Below the pieces are notes generated by a model. The model was not told the origin of the DNA and made no database searches. It was given only the letters and a program-made list of their open reading frames with translations. Both the position numbers and the translations under genes were made by a program. This document shows, one piece after another, positions 1 to 9,000 of a stretch of 15,834 bases of DNA (positions are counted from its first letter, which is position 1; each line of letters opens with the position of its first letter). Location: contig SOIY01000192.1 in assembly GCA_004376785.1 (NCBI GenBank), positions 1-15,834 of the forward strand, read 5' to 3'. The stretch is from Candidatus Stahliibacteriota bacterium (GTDB lineage Bacteria > Hydrothermota > Tepidihabitantia > SM23-42).

Positions 1-101
1 AAAATCAGATAGATAGAGCGACCTGGGAAAGGATGTTTTTACGTTGTCAAATCATGTCAACCATTTTCAATATTCTATATATCTTTATAGTAGTATAACC
101 G

Positions 102-129
102 TTGACAGACAGTAGAAATCTGATATAAT
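102..129 (+). promoter_or_regulatory. Consensus sigma70 promoter with extended -10, probably giving a leaderless mRNA
   Basis: Seen: TTGACA at 102-107, a 16-nt spacer, and TATAAT at 124-129 preceded by TGA, which makes an extended -10 (TGnTATAAT). Only 6 nt separate the -10 from the ATG at 136. The expected transcription start therefore falls on or next to the start codon, and there is no room for a Shine-Dalgarno sequence. A second TATAAT at 129-134 overlaps but sits too far from the -35. This is the only promoter I see for the five overlapping + strand genes. Bases 1-100 upstream hold no recognisable gene. Confidence 0.8.
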
Positions 130-135
130 ATAATA

Positions 136-675
136 ATGACTATGGAGCGTTTAATTGTTGGTAGTTTGCAAACGAACTGTTATATTCTCGAGTCAAACAA
201 AATTGGTCTTGTTATCGATCCTGGTGCTGAACCAGAAAAAATTATTAAAGCAGTATCCGGGCTCAAAATCCAACTTATCCTTGCCACGCACCAACATTCT
301 GATCACATAAATGCTCTTGAAGAAATAAAAAAAGCCACCCACGCCAAGGCAGCAATTCATCATTTAGACTGGATTGATGGATTTGACATGAGGCTGGAAC
401 ACGGACAGAGGATTCAACTTGGTTCCGAATATATCACGGTTTTACACACTCCTGGACACACACCTGGAGGATGTTGCTTCCTCACTGGCAATGATCTCTT
501 TTCTGGCGATACTCTCTTTCCAGGAGGTCCAGGCAACACATCGTTTTCCGACGATGATGAACAGATCATTCTTAAAAGCATCAGAGAAAAATTGCTCAAA
601 CTTCCAAATGAAACCAAAGTCTATCCTGGACATGGGCTAGCCACTACAATTGGCCAGGAACGAGGACTATATTGA
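136..675 (+). CDS. Metallo-beta-lactamase-fold hydrolase, glyoxalase II-like
   Basis: A 179-aa cytoplasmic metallohydrolase of the small glyoxalase-II-like branch of the MBL superfamily. All metal ligands are visible: the HxHxDH motif as THQHSDH (H52, H54, D56, H57), H108 in PGHTPG, D125 in SGDTLF, and H166 in YPGHG. The N-terminal pattern VGSLQTNCYIL and the late ATTIG are typical of the family. The tail is slightly short: ERGLY replaces the usual few extra residues. Relatives hydrolyse thioesters such as S-lactoyl-thiols or act on related thiol conjugates; the substrate here is unknown. The start is ATG 136 (ATG 142 is possible). It lies right at the promoter, so the mRNA is probably leaderless. 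The gene overlaps the next by 4 nt and is first in the operon. Confidence 0.88.
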   Translation: MTMERLIVGSLQTNCYILESNKIGLVIDPGAEPEKIIKAVSGLKIQLILATHQHSDHINALEEIKKATHAKAAIHHLDWIDGFDMRLEHGQRIQLGSEYITVLHTPGHTPGGCCFLTGNDLFSGDTLFPGGPGNTSFSDDDEQIILKSIREKLLKLPNETKVYPGHGLATTIGQERGLY

Positions 676-1253
676 AAAAACATAAATTCCTAGGATTAAC
701 ACGTCGAATTTCAAAAGAGTTGTTAAGTCTTTACTTCTTAGATTTACGTAACTCAATATTATCAATCAAATCTAAACTGGCAATAGAGATCGCACTATGT
801 GACCGTGCATTAGACCTTGAAAATATGCGACCGTCAATTATTAGAGAACGTCTTTCACATGGTGATAGGATCTTTGTTGCCTATCATCGTTCAAAACCTG
901 TCGCTTACCTCTTCACTACAACTACTGAATGCTGGGTGAGTGAAATCGAGGATAACCTAATCATTGGTTTAGATGAAATCTACCTTTATGATGCATACAC
1001 ACGCGCCGAGTATCGGGGGAATCGTATCTATTCCTGCCTCATAACCAGTGCCGCACAGTTTTTTAAGAAATTGTCTTATTCCAATGCCCTAATCTTCGCC
1101 ACGAATTCGAACATACTATCGGCAAAGGGAATTGAAAGATCGAACTTTTACTGTTATCAGACTATACATTTCTATAATCTCTTTGGATTGAGGAGCTGGG
1201 ATTACAGCAAAAGGAATAAACTTATCCAATCACGATTTAGTAATGAGATTTGA
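672..1253 (+). CDS. GNAT-family N-acetyltransferase
   Basis: A 193-aa protein of the GNAT fold. The recognisable part is the acetyl-CoA-binding motif A region near residues 105-128: strand IYLYDAYTRAEY, then RGNRIYSCLI, a variant of the (Q/R)xxGxG/A loop followed by its helix. The acceptor cannot be read from the sequence. The start is TTG at 672, inside the overlap TTGA with the preceding stop. GAGG at 662-665 with a 6-nt spacer supports this start and implies translational coupling. The gene sits among an acyltransferase, a GT4 glycosyltransferase and a PIG-L deacetylase, so acylation of a sugar amine or a small precursor is the most economical guess. The sequence is divergent, and family membership rests mainly on motif A. 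Confidence 0.65.
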   Translation: MKKHKFLGLTRRISKELLSLYFLDLRNSILSIKSKLAIEIALCDRALDLENMRPSIIRERLSHGDRIFVAYHRSKPVAYLFTTTTECWVSEIEDNLIIGLDEIYLYDAYTRAEYRGNRIYSCLITSAAQFFKKLSYSNALIFATNSNILSAKGIERSNFYCYQTIHFYNLFGLRSWDYSKRNKLIQSRFSNEI

Positions 1254-2160
1254 GAAAATGAGTCGCTGTTCAACTGTCTGGCGTGAATTATTTATTAATT
1301 CGCCAAATTCATCGCCATTTCTCAGCTATGAGTGGTTTTACGCCCTGTGTAACAATCTCTTAAAAACTGACCCTGAAGTGATGATTTTTCAGCAAAATGA
1401 CAGACCTGTTGGTATCTTCCCTGCAATAATTGAGAATGGCACATTAAAATTCTTTGGGGATGAAAGGGTTACTGATATCATCGATATAATATACGTTCCA
1501 GGATATGAACGTCAAATCATTGAGGAACTGGCATCTTTCATCATAAGCAGGGATTTGCGCATAGACCTTTTCCCACTCGAAGGTAACAGCCCATTAATTG
1601 AATGTTTTCCTGAGCTTGTAGCTGATGTAATAACAGAACAAATTGATCTCTGCCCCATGCTCTCCCTCCCTGATTCCTGGGAAGGATATCTTAATAATCT
1701 TAATGGAAAATTACGTCATGAACTGAGACGCAAATTGAGAAAAGCGATTGGTGTTAAAATAAGAAGTATGGAACCTGAGCACATTGGGATTCTTTTCAAG
1801 TTGATGAGTGATTCAGATAGGAATAAGAAAAAGTTTCTCACGAGCGATGTGCGTGAATTTTTCAAAACTATTGCTAACTCTTTTTTTACAAATCGCTGGC
1901 TTAGACTTCGCGCTGCATACCTCGATACTCGACCCATCGGAGCAATCTTCTCATTCCAAACCAAGGATCGCATTTACCTCTACAATACTGGTTTTGATCC
2001 TGAATTCTATTACCTATCACCAGGTATTGTCACGATAGGATTAGATATCAAATCGGCAATTGATGAGGGTAAGAGATATTATGATTTCCTACGCGGTGGC
2101 GAGGATTACAAATTTCGTCTTGGGGCAAAGGAACGCTACACCATGAGGATACAAAGATGA
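1243..2160 (+). CDS. CelD/BioF2-like (FemAB-related, GNAT_6) acyltransferase
   Basis: A 305-aa protein with the layout of the GNAT_6/BioF2-like family, which shares the double-GNAT architecture of FemAB proteins. Seen: the early FLSYEWFYAL, a basic LRHELRRKLRKA helix near residues 157-168, IGAIFSFQ near 227-234, and the hallmark C-terminal YDFLRGGEDYKFRLGA. Members are common in polysaccharide and exosortase-linked clusters; FemX-type relatives use aminoacyl-tRNA donors. Donor and acceptor are unknown here. The ATG at 1243 overlaps the previous gene by 11 nt; ATG 1258 is an alternative start. The 3' end overlaps the next gene by 4 nt (ATGA), so it is part of the same operon. Confidence 0.75.
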   Translation: MRFEKMSRCSTVWRELFINSPNSSPFLSYEWFYALCNNLLKTDPEVMIFQQNDRPVGIFPAIIENGTLKFFGDERVTDIIDIIYVPGYERQIIEELASFIISRDLRIDLFPLEGNSPLIECFPELVADVITEQIDLCPMLSLPDSWEGYLNNLNGKLRHELRRKLRKAIGVKIRSMEPEHIGILFKLMSDSDRNKKKFLTSDVREFFKTIANSFFTNRWLRLRAAYLDTRPIGAIFSFQTKDRIYLYNTGFDPEFYYLSPGIVTIGLDIKSAIDEGKRYYDFLRGGEDYKFRLGAKERYTMRIQR

Positions 2161-3224
2161 GAATCTGTGTCATATCCTACCATTCATCCCCGCTTGAGCC
2201 AGCTGGTTCCGGTACATCTGGAGGGATGAATATCTTTATTACAAATCTGTATAAAAAACTCGCCCGGTCCTGCAAAATTGACATCTATGTTTACGGAAAA
2301 AAAAGCTGTGTCTTATTAGGTCCAAATATTGAAGTCATTCATCTAAATCACCAAAGCCTCGATAATTTCGCTGATGCGATCATAAATTACCATATTGACC
2401 GACAATATAATATTATCCACACCCACTACTGGCTATCTGGTATGGTCGGCCTACTTATGAAAAAAATGGTAAAAATACCCTGGTTACATAGCTTCCACAC
2501 TGTAGAAATGTTTAAGGGCGCTGCTACAAACAGACTAAGAATTGAGATTGAGAAGGAGATAATCAAATCATGCGATTTCATAATCTCACCAACCTATCAT
2601 GAAGCGTTGGTAATTAAAGAACTCTTTCCCAAATCACAAGTGATAACTATCCCTCATGGTGTGGACACCCGCAGATTTACTCCAGGCTCTGATGGAGATA
2701 AAAACCTCCTCTATGTTGGTAGGATCGATCCGATCAAGGGTCTTGATATATTAGTTGATGCATTACGACTTTTAAAGTGCGATGTGAAACTGAATATTAT
2801 CGGTGGACCTTCAAAAGGCAGAGAAAATTATGAAAAGATTAAGTCGTATGCCAAAGGTCTCAGGGTCAATTTTATAGGCAGGGTGAGCCATAATCAACTC
2901 TCAGAACATTACCAAAAATCATCAATGGTCATTATTCCATCATACTATGAATCCTTTGGACTGGTTGGACTTGAGACAATGGCGTCAGCAAAACCAGTGA
3001 TCGGTTTTGACGATACCGGATTATCAGAGACAGTTGGAAAGGATGCTGGAATCCTGGTGAAGAGAAATACACGCAATCTCGCTAATGCAATTGTTCATCT
3101 TATCAACAATCAGGTACTTCGCCACAACCTGGGTAAGGTCGGTCGGAAAAAGGCACTCTATTATGATTGGCACAATATTGCCAGCAGCTATTTTCTAACC
3201 TATGAAAAAATCATCAAAAAATAG
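2157..3224 (+). CDS. GT4-family glycosyltransferase, MshA-like
   Basis: A 355-aa GT-B fold retaining glycosyltransferase. The N-terminal part SSPLEPAGSG followed by GGMN (residues 22-25), and then HTHYWLSG (88-95), is the pattern of MshA (GlcNAc transfer to inositol phosphate in mycothiol synthesis) and of sucrose-phosphate-synthase-type GT4 enzymes. The C-terminal half holds IPHGVDTRRF, VGRIDPIKG with R189 and K194 for the nucleotide-sugar phosphates, and the EX7E motif (E265, E273) in ESFGLVGLE. No signal peptide is seen. ATG 2157 is preceded by AGGA at 7-nt spacing, and the 5' end overlaps the upstream stop by 4 nt. The deacetylase gene overlaps its 3' end by 23 nt, a pairing known from thiol-sugar and GPI-type pathways. 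The exact acceptor is not determinable. Confidence 0.85.
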   Translation: MRICVISYHSSPLEPAGSGTSGGMNIFITNLYKKLARSCKIDIYVYGKKSCVLLGPNIEVIHLNHQSLDNFADAIINYHIDRQYNIIHTHYWLSGMVGLLMKKMVKIPWLHSFHTVEMFKGAATNRLRIEIEKEIIKSCDFIISPTYHEALVIKELFPKSQVITIPHGVDTRRFTPGSDGDKNLLYVGRIDPIKGLDILVDALRLLKCDVKLNIIGGPSKGRENYEKIKSYAKGLRVNFIGRVSHNQLSEHYQKSSMVIIPSYYESFGLVGLETMASAKPVIGFDDTGLSETVGKDAGILVKRNTRNLANAIVHLINNQVLRHNLGKVGRKKALYYDWHNIASSYFLTYEKIIKK

Positions 3225-3879
3225 ACTGATCATAATGGCACATCCAGATGATCCTGAGTTGGCGTGTGGCGGCAGCATTGCACAATGGACAAAACATAAT
3301 GTGGTCAATTACATCATTGTCGCCAGCGGTGAAAAGGGAACCTGGGATAAAAATGATTCATCTTTCAGGATCGCAATAAAGCGGGAAGAGGAAACAAAAC
3401 GAACTGCCAAGTTTCTCGGGGTGAAGAAAACCATCTTTTTACACCAACCCGATGGTGAAATTGAAATAGTAAAAACTTTAAAACTTGAACTCGCTGCCCT
3501 AATCAGACATTTAAAACCTCATACAATTGTCACCCATGATCCATGGTGTCGACAGTTCCATCCTGATCATCGTGCAACCGCCTTCGCAGTGATCAATGCT
3601 ATTATGATTGCGCGGGATTGGCATTTCTACCCTTTTCTTCATGAGATCGGACTCTTTCCGCACCGTCCTCAGGAATTACTCCTTACTCCGACTGATAAAC
3701 CTACTTTTATAAATGATATTTCCGCTACTATTAAAAAGAAAATCAGGGCAATAAGAATTCACAAAAGTCAGCTGGCACAGCTTCCTAACTGGGAAGAACG
3801 AATTAAAAAACGCGCAGAGATTGATGGTAAAGCCGCTGGATATAAATATGGCGAGGGTTTTTACAAAATGTACCTGTAG
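3202..3879 (+). CDS. PIG-L family deacetylase (MshB/BshB/LmbE-like)
   Basis: A 225-aa zinc-dependent N-acetylglucosaminyl deacetylase family protein. The signature AHPDDPELACGG gives the metal ligands H14 and D17 and the general-base candidate D16; the second metal motif is HPDH at 120-123. TIVTHDPW before it and a basic C-terminal segment are typical. Known members remove the acetyl group from GlcNAc-inositol (MshB), GlcNAc-malate (BshB) or GlcNAc-PI (PIG-L). The gene starts 23 nt inside the glycosyltransferase gene with no Shine-Dalgarno, suggesting coupled translation and that both enzymes act in sequence on one glycoside. The end looks natural (GYKYGEGFYKMYL). An internal ATG at 3235 would remove residues just before the metal motif and is less likely. 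Confidence 0.87.
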   Translation: MKKSSKNRLIIMAHPDDPELACGGSIAQWTKHNVVNYIIVASGEKGTWDKNDSSFRIAIKREEETKRTAKFLGVKKTIFLHQPDGEIEIVKTLKLELAALIRHLKPHTIVTHDPWCRQFHPDHRATAFAVINAIMIARDWHFYPFLHEIGLFPHRPQELLLTPTDKPTFINDISATIKKKIRAIRIHKSQLAQLPNWEERIKKRAEIDGKAAGYKYGEGFYKMYL

Positions 3880-3881
3880 TT

Positions 3882-4115
3882 TCTGAACCATTAATCAAGC
3901 AAGAGAAGAATGAATGGTTAAAAAAATTAAATAATGTAGCATTAAGTTTAGATGCCTTTTTCCCATTTCGAGACAATATTGATAGAGCGAGCCGCAGTGG
4001 GGTAAAATATATTGTGCAGCCTGGTGGTTCAATCAAAGACGAAGACATAATAAAGGCAGCAAATAATTATGGAATGGTTATGGCTATTTCAGAAGTACGA
4101 CTTTTCCATCATTAA
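3882..4115 (+). pseudogene. purH: 5'-truncated purH remnant (C-terminal about 78 codons)
   Basis: The + frame ending at TAA 4113-4115 reads ALSLDAFFPFRDNIDRA, then YIVQPGGSIKDEDIIKAA, and ends AISEVRLFHH. This is the conserved C-terminus of PurH, the bifunctional AICAR formyltransferase/IMP cyclohydrolase, whose canonical forms read SDAFFPFRDGID, IQPGGSIRDDEV and VRHFRH. The family is about 500 aa, so roughly 85% is missing. The frame has no start codon before the match, and the similarity begins directly after the deacetylase stop codon (3877-3879), in another frame. The remaining coding part has no internal stop or shift, so the loss is a clean 5' deletion or rearrangement and looks fairly recent. 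It cannot be a working enzyme on its own. Confidence 0.85.
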
Positions 4116-4196
4116 TTAAGGTCAGATTATCAAGGATGTCCAATGTACCACAAAGAATGCAAAGGCTACCCAGCAACAAAATATTATACCAACACC

Positions 4197-4224
4197 TTGT
4201 AATATACTAATTTTTAAATATAAT
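4197..4224 (+). promoter_or_regulatory. Promoter of the EamA transporter gene
   Basis: TTGTAA at 4197-4202, a 16-nt spacer, and a perfect TATAAT at 4219-4224. Only 5 nt lie between the -10 and the ATG at 4230, so transcription should begin at or next to the start codon, the same geometry as the promoter at 102-129. The rest of the gap behind the purH remnant (4116-4196) shows no gene and no clear terminator. Confidence 0.65.
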
Positions 4225-4229
4225 ACCTG

Positions 4230-5126
4230 ATGGACGCATCCATTCCATATCTTGGTGAAGGCTTTTCTCTTTTTACTGCTGTAGTCTGGGCATTAGCAGT
4301 CATTCTGTTCAGAAAAAGCGGGGAAACAGTTCACCCCCTTGCCCTTAATACTTTTAAAAATTTGCTGGCATTTGTTTTATTCATCCCAACTATATGGTTT
4401 TTTGGTGAAACATTATTTCGTCCGGTCCCTGCACATATCTATATACTTTTGCTGTTAAGCGGTGTTATTGGTGTAGGTATTGGTGATTCACTTTTTTTTA
4501 AAAGCTTAAACCTGCTCGGCGCCGGACTAACCGCTATTGTCGATTGCCTGTATAGTCCTTTCATAATCGGACTATCTATTATCTGGCTCAGGGAAAGCCT
4601 GACCTTTGTGCAAATTATAGGTGCGCTTTTAATTGTATCTGCAATATTGATTGGAACCGGCATAACAAAAAGCGAAGGAATCAGTCGAAAAAACCTGGTC
4701 CTGGGAATCTTTTATGGAGTACTGGCGCTTGCCTCCATGGCAGTGGGCATTGTCATGATAAAACCTCTGCTTGCTCACTCTCCTCTATTGTGGGTAATAG
4801 AAATTCGTCTATTTGGCGGTCTTATAGCCCTGGGAATAATTCTTTTATTCCATCCGAAACGGCGCAAAATCATCTCTTCAGTCTTTGCAACCCATAGCTG
4901 GTCCTGTACAATATCAGGTTCATTTCTCGGTGCGTATGTAGCAATGTTTGTCTGGCTGGCTGGAATGAAATATACCCAGGCATCAATTGCATCGGCATTA
5001 AATCAAACAAGTACCATTTTTATATTTATCTTTGCGGCACTCTTTTTAAAAGAACCGATAAATCTGAAACGCACAATAGGAATTATCCTTGCTTTTATTG
5101 GTTCTTTCCTTGTGTTATTTGGATGA
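4230..5126 (+). CDS. DMT superfamily transporter, EamA type
   Basis: A 298-aa inner-membrane protein with about ten hydrophobic helices arranged as two EamA repeats (roughly residues 8-142 and 155-297). Seen: the repeat ends WLRESLTFVQIIGALLIVSA and FLKEPINLKRTIGIILAFIG, each with the typical acidic residue before the last helix of its half. The family exports metabolites, amino acids or nucleotide-related compounds; the substrate cannot be read. The ATG at 4230 is the first codon after its own promoter, with no Shine-Dalgarno. The gene is separate from the upstream glycoside operon and convergent with ftsY, 55 bp away. That 55-bp gap contains T-rich stretches but no good hairpin. Confidence 0.9.
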   Translation: MDASIPYLGEGFSLFTAVVWALAVILFRKSGETVHPLALNTFKNLLAFVLFIPTIWFFGETLFRPVPAHIYILLLLSGVIGVGIGDSLFFKSLNLLGAGLTAIVDCLYSPFIIGLSIIWLRESLTFVQIIGALLIVSAILIGTGITKSEGISRKNLVLGIFYGVLALASMAVGIVMIKPLLAHSPLLWVIEIRLFGGLIALGIILLFHPKRRKIISSVFATHSWSCTISGSFLGAYVAMFVWLAGMKYTQASIASALNQTSTIFIFIFAALFLKEPINLKRTIGIILAFIGSFLVLFG

Positions 5127-5181
5127 TAAGTTTTGATGTAGCGTGAGGTTTTCTAAAAAAAGTTAAAAATCTGTATATTAT

Positions 5182-6021
5182 CTATTCGAACAACGCCTCA
5201 ACAAAGGCATGGGGATCGAATTCTATAATGTCCTCTATATCCTCACCAATTCCAAGGTAAAGGACAGGTAATTTCAATTCATTACAGATTGGGATTATTG
5301 CCCCACCTTTTGCAGTCCCATCAAATTTAGTTAAGATTAAACTATTAACGCCAGTTTCCTGGGTAAAGACACGCGCTTGCTGAATAGAATTCTGCCCCAA
5401 ATTAGCATCAATAGTTAAAATATTCAGGTCAGGACCTGTTGGCTTCAATTTTATAATGACGCGCCTTATCTTTTTCAATTCATCCATCAAATCGCTTCTA
5501 GTATGTAATCTTCCGGCAGTATCGATCAAAATGGTATCAATCGATTTTGCCCGCGCCTTAGAGATTGCATCAAAAACTACGGCTGCTGCATCCTGACCTT
5601 TTTGCGAAGCAACGATCTCCACACCTGCTCTTTTTGCCCAGATTTCCAACTGTTCACTTGCCGCATCGCGATATGTATCAGCACAAACAAGAATTACTTT
5701 TTCTTTTTTGCTATAAAGATTTGCCAATTTCGCAACAGTAGTTGTTTTTCCCGAACCATTTACACCACTTACTATAATTATTAAAGGTTTGTTATTTTCA
5801 ATTAAAGGTTTGGGCAAATCTAAAAGATTGATAATTTCATTCTTCAATGCTCCGGTTAAATCACCACTCTGCTTTATCTTTTTTAGTATAACCTCAGTAT
5901 ATTTAGCACCAACGTCTGCTCGCAGCAAGATTTCTTCAATATCGCTGACACACGCACCTTTAGTGTGTGAAAATAATTCTGTTGCCTTACTGAGTGCTTT
6001 CTTGAATCTATTAAACATCAT
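5182..6021 (-). CDS. ftsY: Signal recognition particle receptor FtsY
   Basis: A 279-aa SRP GTPase that docks SRP-ribosome complexes at the inner membrane for co-translational insertion. An N domain (about 1-75) precedes the G domain: P-loop GVNGSGKT (86-93), DTYRDAA (115-121), DTAGR (167-171), TKFD (231-234) followed by GTAKGG, and the closing YLGIGEDIEDIIEFDP. The acidic A domain is absent, as in many bacteria. Two small oddities: the G2 motif has D where A is usual (DTYRAAA), and IDANLGQN replaces the common DATTGQN. There are tandem ATGs at 6021 and 6018; no good Shine-Dalgarno is visible. The gene lies 18 nt behind smc, the classic smc-ftsY arrangement, so it is probably co-transcribed. 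Confidence 0.97.
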   Translation of the reverse strand: MMFNRFKKALSKATELFSHTKGACVSDIEEILLRADVGAKYTEVILKKIKQSGDLTGALKNEIINLLDLPKPLIENNKPLIIIVSGVNGSGKTTTVAKLANLYSKKEKVILVCADTYRDAASEQLEIWAKRAGVEIVASQKGQDAAAVVFDAISKARAKSIDTILIDTAGRLHTRSDLMDELKKIRRVIIKLKPTGPDLNILTIDANLGQNSIQQARVFTQETGVNSLILTKFDGTAKGGAIIPICNELKLPVLYLGIGEDIEDIIEFDPHAFVEALFE

Positions 6022-6039
6022 TAAATCTGAATACGGAGA

Positions 6040-9000
6040 TTACTCTAATGAACCAATCTTTTCAAGGTCAGCGAGTTTTGCTGAAATGATCTTGCTCTGC
6101 CCGGGTTTTTCCATGGTCAAACCATAAAGGTAATCTGTATATTCCATGGTTGCCCGATTATGGGTAATGATAACAACCTGCGTTCTTTGCGAAAGGTCTC
6201 GCAAAAATTTATTGAAACTGACGACATTCACATCGTCGAGAGGTGCATCAATTTCATCAAGTATGCAAAAAGGCGCTGGTTTAACAAGATAAAATGCCAG
6301 AAGCAAACTTATTGCCAAAAGCGTTCTTTCCCCACCTGAGAGTTGATTAATAGTTTTTAGCCGCTTGCCTTTCATACGAACAACAATATCAACCTTTGAA
6401 GTCAAAGGATTGTCAGGATCGCTCAAAACCAAATCTGCGGCACCACCTTCAAAGAAATTTGAGAAAACAAAATTGAATTCCTTTTTCACCTGTCCGAAAA
6501 TATCGACAAATCTTTCACGAGCACGCGTATTGAGTTCTTCAATTGAGTTTAACAGACTTCTTCTTGCCGTAATAATATCGTCACGCTGTTCAAGGAATTC
6601 ATCGAGTCTTTTCTTCTCATTTTCATAAAGTTCTAAACTCAATGGGTTAACCTCTCCCAGTTTTTCTAATTTTCCCTTTATCTGTAATAGTTTTGCCTCA
6701 GGCTCAGGAATTTCTTCCTCTGGAATATAATCCTTAAGATTAACTTTAAAGTCCTCTTGTGCTCTTTTTGCTGTTTCTTCCTCCTTATGGTTAAGTTGAA
6801 ACGATTCATATTTAAGTTGAAGCACAGTATTTTGTATCTCCTCATGGATTTTCTGCTTCTCTGCGAGTTGGTCAAAAATATTATTTATGCTTTGCGTGAT
6901 CTCCTCAATGACCTTCTCGGGCAAAAGTGCTTTAATATCAGCTTTCTTTTTTATTTCTGAATCCAATTTCTCTTTCAATGATAGTATTTGGGCTTGAAAT
7001 ACATCAAAAGCTTTTGCTGCAGTATCCTGTTTAAGAGTGCCAATTTCCAATTCAACAGTTCTGACTTCGTTCTTTAGCTGATCAATGGCTGACACAATAC
7101 TGCTGCGCCGTTCTTTAATTGCAACTAATTCCATCCTTCTTTCATTGAGAATAGAATTATATTCTTCAACCTCTTTTTCTGTATCTTGGCTCTTTTCAAT
7201 CAAATCATTTTTTTCATCTTCTATCTCTCTACTTTTATTCTTTGTCTTCTCAGTTTCTTTCTCAATCTCTTTTATCTGTGTTACGAGTATCTCGTTTTCT
7301 TTTATTAAAGAGTTCCTGTCCGTTTTAATATTTTCATATTCCTGTACTATCTTTTCTAAATTTCGTATCAATTCGTTCAATTTTAACGAGCACTCTGATT
7401 TTTTAACATTTGCTGTAAAAAGTTGATTTCTCTCTTCTTCGATATTTTTTTTAATTACATCCATTTCCGACAGCAATCTTTTCTTCTCTTCATTAATGAA
7501 TAGTATTTCATTATTTAAAGTTTCGAGCTTTTTCTTGTATTCTTCAAGACTTTGATTTATCTTAAAATATCCGATTTCGCCTTTTTCAATAATTATCATT
7601 CCATTCTTAAAAAGAATACCGTTTCGCGTAACAAATCCACATTCAGGATATTTTTCTGTAAGGTCATTAGCCTGGCTAAAATCATCAACCAGGAAATAAT
7701 TGTTTATGTACTTCTGAAGTATCTTTTGTGACGACTTAATTTGCACAAATTGCGACACTGAAGAAAGCCCTTCAGCAAACTCCATAGAATCTTTGTCTTT
7801 TACAACAGCCCTGGTATTAATAAATCCAAATCTACCCTCTGGTAGTTTATCAAAATCCTGTGAATTATAATCATCGAGAAGATAGAAACTTAATATATCA
7901 CCAAGACAAATATCAACAACAGATTCATAGCCCGCAACTACCTTAATATTATCTCTGAACAATCCCTGACACCTTTTGTCAAATCTCTCTTCAATTTCAC
8001 GGACACCACCCTTTTCCTTAAGACGACGGGTCAACGTATCAATAACCAGTTTACAGTCTTTTAATACCTCCTGTCTATTGTTTAAATCAACCTCTAAATC
8101 CACAAGTTTTTTTTCACTTTTCACCAGGCTGTCATTAGCCTCGTCTAATCTTTTAGCCATTTCCTCTTGATGGCTAACTATTCCATTCAATTCTTCTTCT
8201 AATTGTTTTCTCGTCCTCTGTTTCTTTTCGATCTCTTCTTTTTGGACACTATATTCCCTTTTAATCCGGGTTAACAATGTTTCTTTATTATCTTTTTCAA
8301 ATTGCAGCTTCGTAATATTTTGTTTATATCCTCGAATTTCAGTTAAAAAATCTGTTATTATCTTGGTTTTTTCTTGCAAGCCATTTTTCAAAGTAAAATA
8401 CATATTATTCTTAATTTCAAGTTGTTCCTGCTCCTCACGCACACTGGCTTCCATTGTTTCTATTGAACTTACAATCTCCATTTTTCTACGTTCGTATTCA
8501 GCGAGTCTTTTTTCATTATTCTTCAATATTTCCTCTTTCTCTTTAATACTTGTAATCGTTCTCTCATTAGACAGAATAATCTGCTTTGCCTCTTCTTCCC
8601 TTTCTGTAATATCTTTCCGCAGCCGCTCAACTACTTCGTCGATAGCAACTACCTGGTCGAGTGTTTCTTTTTTCTTAGCTTCAATCTGCGCCATCTCATT
8701 CTTTAACCTCTCCCTCTCCTTTTCCAACCTCTTTATCTCCTGTAATATTGATTGTCCATGTGTATCTTTACAATTAATCTGTTCCTGAATCTTATTAAAT
8801 TCTTCCAATGTTTTATCATGTTCTTTCTTCAACGTGAAAAGGGATAAAAGCTTATACTCTTCCTTTAATTCCTTATATAATTTTGTTTGCCGAACCTGTC
8901 TCTTTAATCTTCGCGATGACCTCTGCATTTCGTGAATGATATCCTCAAGTCGTAGCAGATCCTGTTCTGTAGACTCCAGACGTCTCCTGGTCTGTTCCCT

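Noticed and set aside
45..59. TGTCAA direct repeat upstream of the first promoter as an operator
   Set aside because: Two 6-bp matches in AT-rich DNA are expected by chance, and nothing else supports binding.
3169..3184. TGGCAC-like match to a sigma54 promoter near the end of the glycosyltransferase gene
   Set aside because: The GG to GC spacing is 9 rather than 10 nt, which abolishes sigma54 function.
3846..4115. PIG-L-PurH fusion made by a -1 frameshift
   Set aside because: The purH frame is open from 3846, but the overlap has no canonical slippery heptamer (the run is TTTTTAC), the deacetylase has a natural C-terminus, and the PurH piece is too small to be a domain.
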